Assembly: GCA_026004035.1 (NCBI GenBank)
Contig: BPII01000010.1
Location: forward strand, 19,084 to 83,083
Length of the DNA stretch: 64,000 nucleotides
From: Candidatus Sericytochromatia bacterium
GTDB taxonomy: Bacteria > Cyanobacteriota > Sericytochromatia > UBA7694 > JACMQJ01
Direction of reading: 5' to 3'
The position numbers were made by a program, and so were the translations under genes. The notes below the pieces were generated by a model. The model was given only the letters and a program-made list of their open reading frames with translations. It was not told the DNA's origin and ran no database searches. Below are positions 59,176 to 64,000 of the stretch, piece after piece. Every line of letters begins with the position of its first letter. The first letter of the stretch is position 1.

Positions 59176-59427
59176 ATGAGTGATTTAGAAAAAGATAAAG
59201 AGAGTTTATTGTCTGCAAAAAAGTCTGATGAGGATAAGAAAGTAGTTTCAAGTCAAAAAGAGTCTGTAAAATCAAAAGAAAATAGATTAACTAAGGTTGT
59301 TGTTAATAAGAATTTAAAATTTGAGTTTGGTGGGATTAGATATGAGATGAAAAAGAATGAAGTTTATGAAGTTCCTGAGGAGTTAAAAGAATTATTAAAG
59401 AAAGCAGGACATTTAGCTGTTGTATAA
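59176..59427 (+). CDS. Small head-associated protein
   Basis: An 83-residue protein with a Lys/Ser-rich disordered N-terminus and a small folded end: LKFEFGGIRYEMKKNEVYEV then PEELKELLKKAGHL. The pattern F-x-F-x-G-x-x-Y ... G/N-E-x-x-x-V-P-E is frequent in short head-region proteins of tailed phages, from memory. The AGGGGG site is strong. A terminator follows. Confidence 0.62.
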   Translation: MSDLEKDKESLLSAKKSDEDKKVVSSQKESVKSKENRLTKVVVNKNLKFEFGGIRYEMKKNEVYEVPEELKELLKKAGHLAVV

Positions 59428-59444
59428 GATAAGTTCTAGTTATT

Positions 59445-59472
59445 ATAGGGGAATTTTCCCCTATTTTATTTT
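59445..59472 (+). terminator. Intrinsic terminator after capsid genes
   Basis: A perfect palindromic stem ATAGGGGAA / TTCCCCTAT with a 2-base loop, followed by TTTATTTTT. It would limit expression of downstream genes relative to capsid. Confidence 0.85.
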
Positions 59473-59498
59473 TAATTTTTGAATGAAGGAGGTATAAA

Positions 59499-59903
59499 AT
59501 GGAATTACAAAGTATTTTTAGAGCTAATTTAGATTTAAGTTTAAGTTCTAATTCTGGAACTTTAGTATCTCCAAGATGGAAAGAGTCGAATCAAATAGAG
59601 TTTCAAGTAAAACATAGATATGTAGAGAATGTAGTAACTATAAGTCCTTCTGGCAGTTTAACAATAAATATTTCAACATTAGGATTATCTCAAACAAATT
59701 TTATTTATCTATCTACTTTAGAACCTAATAGAAGTTTAAAGATAAGATTTAATGGGGATATTAATGGTTTTGACTTAGTTCCTCCTGATGCTACAAAAAG
59801 AGTATTTTTTTGCTCAATAACGAATTTTAATAATCTTGTAGTAGAGAATTTATCTTCGACTGATCCTGTAACTATTGTTTATGTTTTGCTTGAAAAAGCA
59901 TAA
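59499..59903 (+). CDS. Putative structural protein
   Basis: A 134-residue all-beta protein, rich in Ser, Asn, Leu and Thr (TISPSGSLTINISTLGLSQT). It starts a gene run after the capsid terminator, behind AAGGAGG. The composition fits a head or tail surface protein. Not recognised as a family. Confidence 0.5.
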   Translation: MELQSIFRANLDLSLSSNSGTLVSPRWKESNQIEFQVKHRYVENVVTISPSGSLTINISTLGLSQTNFIYLSTLEPNRSLKIRFNGDINGFDLVPPDATKRVFFCSITNFNNLVVENLSSTDPVTIVYVLLEKA

Positions 59904-59905
59904 TT

Positions 59906-60811
59906 ATGTCTAAAATAAAATTAGATTTTAATATTTCTGGTTTATGGAATTATTTAAGGGATAGGTATACTGATAAATTTTTAGATATTAGATATTTGGT
60001 TTTATTTGAGTCTGATTTTTCAGAAAGTAATTATTATCCGATAGATATTATAAAATATTCTGACATGTTAAGTATTATTTCTACTGAAAATGCTTCGGAA
60101 AATTTTTTAGAAAAATTTTACAGGATAAGGTTTTATAAAGAATTTATTTACAAACAGGAAATTATAGAATTAAGAAATCAGTTAAATGAAAATGCATTTC
60201 AAGTTGTTATTCAAAATTCTAACGAAATAGATTTATATGATTTTGATAAAAATTTTTTATTTGAATTAAATAAATTATTACCAGATGTAGTAACTAGAAT
60301 TGTAGATGATGTTAGAGAGTGGGTTGGGGATTTAAATTTTGATGATCCCGCTTTTACTGATGAGCAATATATTCAGATGATTAAGTTTGCCTTGAAACAG
60401 ATAAAAGGAGAAACCAATTTATTAAGAGTAAATGAAGATGATATTTATTTGATTCAATTGTTGGTAAGAGAGAGTATAGCTTTAAATTTAGCTCATGATT
60501 ATGCTAAATATTATAAGTTAACATCGCCAGGAGCAGAATTAGACAAATCAGAGATTTCAAGACATTATATAGATGTAGCAAATGCAATAAGGGAACAATA
60601 TGAGGCATATTCTAGGAGATTGAATTTGTCTAGTGGTGGTTATAATGATCAAGGAATAATAACACAAATGCCAACTTATGAAGTTAATAGGATAAGAAGA
60701 AAAAGTCATATTTATGGTGTTTATTTAGACGAATCTTCTTTTGTTGGAAAAGATATAAAATTATTTAGAAGGAAATTTTTTGATCACAATGAAAGATATT
60801 TCAAGAGGTAA
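59906..60811 (+). CDS. Putative head-tail connector protein
   Basis: A 301-residue protein whose middle (about residues 130-235) is a helical bundle: DPAFTDEQYIQMIKFALKQI then LIQLLVRESIALNLAHDYAK and SRHYIDVANAIREQYEAYSR. This arrangement of helices, with a short helix that starts with (P)xFTDxxY, is typical of head-completion/adaptor proteins of long-tailed phages. The N-terminal 100 residues are additional. It begins 3 bases after the previous stop without a ribosome site, probably coupled. Confidence 0.62.
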   Translation: MSKIKLDFNISGLWNYLRDRYTDKFLDIRYLVLFESDFSESNYYPIDIIKYSDMLSIISTENASENFLEKFYRIRFYKEFIYKQEIIELRNQLNENAFQVVIQNSNEIDLYDFDKNFLFELNKLLPDVVTRIVDDVREWVGDLNFDDPAFTDEQYIQMIKFALKQIKGETNLLRVNEDDIYLIQLLVRESIALNLAHDYAKYYKLTSPGAELDKSEISRHYIDVANAIREQYEAYSRRLNLSSGGYNDQGIITQMPTYEVNRIRRKSHIYGVYLDESSFVGKDIKLFRRKFFDHNERYFKR

Positions 60812-60814
60812 TAA

Positions 60815-61456
60815 ATGATTGACGATAAAATAGATCTAGAAAAGTATTATGATAGTTTAACATTAAAGAGTTTGATTAATTCTAAAAAAATAAACAATAT
60901 TTCTTATAAAAATGATAAAAGAAATTTTTATAGTGAACGAGATTTTCATAGTGATTATGTAATTCAAATGTATTTAGATAGTAAAGAACTTGTGGATTTT
61001 TTAGGTTCTTATGTTTACATTGTAAAGTCGTTAGATGAACCTAGAAACAGAGTATTAAAGGACGTTACTGGAAATAAAGGAGCTAGAGGATCTCTTAACC
61101 ATATCCGTTCTACTAGCCCTAAGGAAGTTATAAATTCTTATAATAATATAACAAAAAATCCTGATTTTAAAGATGATTCTGAAATGATAAAATATAAAAT
61201 AAAATCTATTATTGATGAAGGTGATTCAACAAGAATAGATACTAAAACTGGTAATTATATAAATTCTAATGTTAAATTCTTTTTTTCAACATTAGATTTA
61301 TTTGAAAAGGGTGTAAAAATTGAATTAGAAAAAGATTTTATTTATCATAATAATGAAAGATATAAAATAGTTTTGGTAAGACCTGAGAAATACTTTAATA
61401 ATGAGGTTTTTTTATTTTCTTTTGAGTGTGAAAAAGAAAAAGCTGAGGTTAAGTAA
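60815..61456 (+). CDS. Putative neck or head-closure protein
   Basis: A 213-residue protein with a charged, Asn/Lys/Asp-rich sequence and a beta-rich C-terminal end (KIELEKDFIYHNNERYKIVL). It lies in the head-to-tail joining region behind a GAGGT site. Not recognised; position suggests neck or closure function, as most phages encode these proteins between connector and tail genes. Confidence 0.5.
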   Translation: MIDDKIDLEKYYDSLTLKSLINSKKINNISYKNDKRNFYSERDFHSDYVIQMYLDSKELVDFLGSYVYIVKSLDEPRNRVLKDVTGNKGARGSLNHIRSTSPKEVINSYNNITKNPDFKDDSEMIKYKIKSIIDEGDSTRIDTKTGNYINSNVKFFFSTLDLFEKGVKIELEKDFIYHNNERYKIVLVRPEKYFNNEVFLFSFECEKEKAEVK

Positions 61457-62286
61457 TGGCTAATGTTCAGGTATATAGAAGGGAGTTATCGGAATTAAAG
61501 AAAAAGAAAGAAAAATTAAGAAATGAATTGGAAAAATTAAAAGATCAGGTAAGTAGAAAGTATTATTTTAGTAAAAGAGCTTATGAGTTAGATAAAAAGA
61601 AAATACTTGATTTAACAAAAGATTTTTTTAGTGTAAGAAAGAAGATTTCGGAAGTCGAAGGTATACTTTCAAGAGAGAAATTTAGAAAAACTAGTTTAAA
61701 CAAATTATTAAAATCAAAAAAGATTAAGAAATATTTAGTTAGCAATAAAACGCTAGAATTAGCTAGAAGAACTTCATTTTATTATGCTTTTAAAAAAGGA
61801 TATTTATTTAATCCTTATACGGCAGAGACTAAATTAGTTAACAACTACAAGAATTTTATAAGAACTTTTTTAATGGGAAGATTTTTAAGTAAGCTTTCTG
61901 GTATTTTGGATATAGAAAGAAAAAATCCTATTTTGAACAGGATAAAAAATTCAATTGATAGAACTAGTGTGGATAAAATTATAAGTGGTAAAAGTTTAGT
62001 TGGATTTACTATCGAAAAATTTGTTGATAAGAGTTTTGAAAAATGGTTTCCTGGAAAATTTGGTAATACTCCTAGATTAATAAAGGCTTGGATTACTAGA
62101 AAAATGATTTATGGAGAAAGTGGATTTTCTAAGCAAGGTTTAAGGAAATTGTCTTATGGTGGATTTACTAGAAAAAGAGGATTGGGTGCTACTTTTTCAT
62201 CTACTTCTTATTTGTCTAGAAGACGATCTATAAGAAGTGTCAGGAGAGGATTTAGAAAGGGTGGTGGATATAGGAGATTTGCATGA
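61456..62286 (+). CDS. Basic structural protein
   Basis: A 276-residue, strongly basic protein. The N-terminal 75 residues form a Lys/Glu coiled coil; the end is Arg/Gly-rich (RRSIRSVRRGFRKGGGYRRF). Overlaps the previous stop by 1 base and the next gene by 4. It could be a minor capsid or tail protein touching DNA. Not recognised. Confidence 0.5.
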   Translation: MANVQVYRRELSELKKKKEKLRNELEKLKDQVSRKYYFSKRAYELDKKKILDLTKDFFSVRKKISEVEGILSREKFRKTSLNKLLKSKKIKKYLVSNKTLELARRTSFYYAFKKGYLFNPYTAETKLVNNYKNFIRTFLMGRFLSKLSGILDIERKNPILNRIKNSIDRTSVDKIISGKSLVGFTIEKFVDKSFEKWFPGKFGNTPRLIKAWITRKMIYGESGFSKQGLRKLSYGGFTRKRGLGATFSSTSYLSRRRSIRSVRRGFRKGGGYRRFA

Positions 62287-63281
62287 TATTTAATAAATTA
62301 AAAAATGCAATTTCAAGAGCTTTTTCTGTAATTACAAAAATTGGAACTTATGTTTCAAGAAAAAAGAAATTCATCAAGAAAGATGAGCAGATAGAATCTA
62401 CATTAAAAGAAAAATTTGAGGAATTAGAGAGTAAAAATAAATATAGGGATATAGCAGAAAAATATGGTGTTGATATAGATATAACTAAGACCTCAAAGAA
62501 TTTACAGATTGAGCTTGAAAAAAGAGGTTTTGTAATATTAAGTTTGTCTAGTTTAAAACGTTTATTTTCAAGAAAGTATTTTCTAAAATTATTAGAAAAA
62601 GATGATATTGATGCTATTATAAATAAATTAGAAGATAAGAAAATAATAACTAAGAATAATTGTAATCAGGTAGTTAGAAAGTATTCTGAATTATTTGTTG
62701 ATGAATTAATAAATGAATTTTCAAAAGGTATACAAAATATAATAACTGGGAAATCAAGAAGTTATTCTAATGTTACGAGATATCCTTTAAATGCTTATAG
62801 TAGTAGTGATTTTAAATTATTTGTAGCAAGTGCTGATTCTCCTTTTCTTAAAAAAGGTGAAGCTTTTATTTTAAGACATTATAAAAATAGTTCTGTTTTT
62901 AGGGTATCTAATAGAAAATTAGTTTTTCATAACAGATATACTGGTAAAGCAACTAGTATGAGTGCTTTAGATTTATTAAAGTTTTATAGTAAAAATACTT
63001 TATCTCCTAATTCTATACAAAAGAGGAGATTTTTTGCTATATCTTTCAAGAATTATATGTTAGAAAATCCAGAATCAAAAAATCAATTAGGAGAGTTAAA
63101 AAAGAAATATTTAAATTATGGAGGTAGAAAATATTTTTCGTATTATAAAAGAAAGGACATTTTTGAATCATTTTTGAGGAAGTTTGTTTTAAAGTATGGT
63201 AAAAGGGTTGATTTTTTACAATGTGTAAGATTAGAGATAGATGATACTGGATATATTGTAAGATTTAAACCTAAGATTTAG
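62283..63281 (+). CDS. Hypothetical structural-region protein
   Basis: A 332-residue basic protein with a Lys-rich N-terminus and a C-terminal alpha/beta part (FLQCVRLEIDDTGYIVRFKP). It overlaps the previous gene by 4 bases (ATGA). Between portal-proximal and tail genes this may be a neck or tail-completion protein, possibly virion-associated. I recognise no domain. Confidence 0.45.
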   Translation: MIFNKLKNAISRAFSVITKIGTYVSRKKKFIKKDEQIESTLKEKFEELESKNKYRDIAEKYGVDIDITKTSKNLQIELEKRGFVILSLSSLKRLFSRKYFLKLLEKDDIDAIINKLEDKKIITKNNCNQVVRKYSELFVDELINEFSKGIQNIITGKSRSYSNVTRYPLNAYSSSDFKLFVASADSPFLKKGEAFILRHYKNSSVFRVSNRKLVFHNRYTGKATSMSALDLLKFYSKNTLSPNSIQKRRFFAISFKNYMLENPESKNQLGELKKKYLNYGGRKYFSYYKRKDIFESFLRKFVLKYGKRVDFLQCVRLEIDDTGYIVRFKPKI

Positions 63282-63290
63282 GAGTTTTAT

Positions 63291-64000
63291 ATGGGATATG
63301 TGATAGTAGATGATTTTACAGGAAATAGAAGTACTATAATTCCAGTAAATAATAGTTTTTATAATGTAAATTTTCGTGATTGGAATTGGGATTTTAATAG
63401 AAATAATAAGGAAAAGCAACTTTATTTAACTTTTACTGGTGGAGGTATTTATACTGATTCGTATATAGATTTTGTGTTAAATAAGGAATATTGTATTTAT
63501 TGTGAAGATGTTTATGGTAAGACGTTTAGTTATGATTATTTGGTTTTAACTTGGAAAGAGGAGATTATTAATTTGAATAATGATCCTATTATAGGTTCTA
63601 GTTATAGATTATCAGAAAGAATTTCTATGTCGTTGAGTTTATATTACGATAATTTTAAATTAGGTGAATTTTTAATTTTTCCAAATATAGGGGCTTATAA
63701 TAAATGCGGTTATAGTTATCATTTTATAGATCTTAGTATTTTCAAAGATTCTAATATCAAGAAATTTAATAAAGTAAGGATAAATATTCTTTCTAATTTA
63801 GGTAGATTTTCAAAAATATATTTTGGTGATTTATATTTGTTGCAAGATAGTGTTGAACATAATCTTTTAGTAAGTCTTTCAAGAGAATTACATAACATAT
63901 ATTATGAAAAATGTGGAACTATTTTAGAAGTAGGTGAAGATTATATTATAGCTAACGATCTTTATGATGTTGAAGATGGATATTGTATAGCAATAGCTAA
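63291..64000 (+). CDS. Putative tail/neck protein (3' partial)
   Basis: An open frame from the ATG at 63291 (TTAGGAG site 5 bases upstream) to the window edge, at least 236 residues with no stop. The sequence is beta-rich and acidic: GYVIVDDFTGNRSTIIPVNN at the start, QLYLTFTGGGIYTDSYIDFV and GDLYLLQDSVEHNLLVSLSR later. Such a composition suits a tail tube, sheath-terminator or neck protein. The rest lies outside the window. Confidence 0.6.
   Translation, partial: MGYVIVDDFTGNRSTIIPVNNSFYNVNFRDWNWDFNRNNKEKQLYLTFTGGGIYTDSYIDFVLNKEYCIYCEDVYGKTFSYDYLVLTWKEEIINLNNDPIIGSSYRLSERISMSLSLYYDNFKLGEFLIFPNIGAYNKCGYSYHFIDLSIFKDSNIKKFNKVRINILSNLGRFSKIYFGDLYLLQDSVEHNLLVSLSRELHNIYYEKCGTILEVGEDYIIANDLYDVEDGYCIAIA

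Noticed and set aside
1..64000. Alternative genetic code (TGA as Trp)
   Set aside because: Several genes end in TGA directly before the next gene's ribosome site (e.g. 4555, 21769, 22722), so TGA is a stop.

Overview
This window is part of the genome of a large, AT-rich (about 25% G+C by eye), lytic-looking tailed bacteriophage. It has a complete DNA replication and recombination set, a terminase-portal-scaffold-capsid block, a gp6/J-type baseplate protein (implying a contractile tail, myovirus morphology), tail fibres, two cell-wall hydrolases and nucleotide-metabolism genes. It shows no integrase, no tRNA gene and no CRISPR array. Genes use the standard bacterial code (TGA is a stop), AGGAGG-type ribosome sites and sigma70-like promoters. 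A candidate unimolecular spanin (lipoprotein plus C-terminal membrane segment) suggests a Gram-negative host; the genus cannot be fixed from the sequence.

Layout. (1) 1-14.9 kb, rightward: end of the baseplate genes, UvsW-like helicase, DnaB-like helicase, primase, family A polymerase, an SSB-like protein, RecA/UvsX recombinase, a PD-(D/E)XK resolvase, a DUF1874/AcrIII-1 anti-CRISPR ring nuclease and a Cas4/RecB-like nuclease, closed by a strong terminator. (2) 15-28 kb, rightward: tail fibres with two paralogous chaperone-like partners, an amidase, a lytic transglycosylase, holin candidates, a RuvC-like nuclease and many small unknown genes. (3) 28.3-36.2 kb: an accessory block with its own promoters. 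It holds an E1 (ThiF)-like, an E2-like and a JAB/MPN-like protein in one operon, plus further unknown genes, and converges at 34.4-35.2 kb on a gene-free region of tandem repeats. Its coding sequences are packed with perfect stem-loops and are poor in a heptamer that is very common elsewhere. (4) 36.6-48.3 kb, leftward: DNA methyltransferases (two intact, one lacking the catalytic motif, two broken), a DnaN-like sliding clamp, dUTPase, ThyX, B12-dependent ribonucleotide reductase and the spanin. (5) 48.4-52 kb: membrane and regulatory genes and a 550-base divergent control region. (6) 52-64 kb, rightward: KTSC protein, large terminase, portal, ASCH protein, scaffold, N4-gp56-type capsid and head/neck/tail genes running off the window.

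Genome-wide signals. The heptamer TTTCAAG (or CTTGAAA) occurs about 187 times by hand count, roughly tenfold or more above base-composition expectation, and is biased to the + strand. Four sites share a phage-specific promoter pattern, ACGATTTTTT-N13-GTTA(A/T)(A/T)ATA; it stands upstream of the anti-CRISPR gene, the accessory block and a winged-helix regulator. Six genes appear to be leaderless, with the -10 box 6-8 bases before the ATG and no ribosome site.
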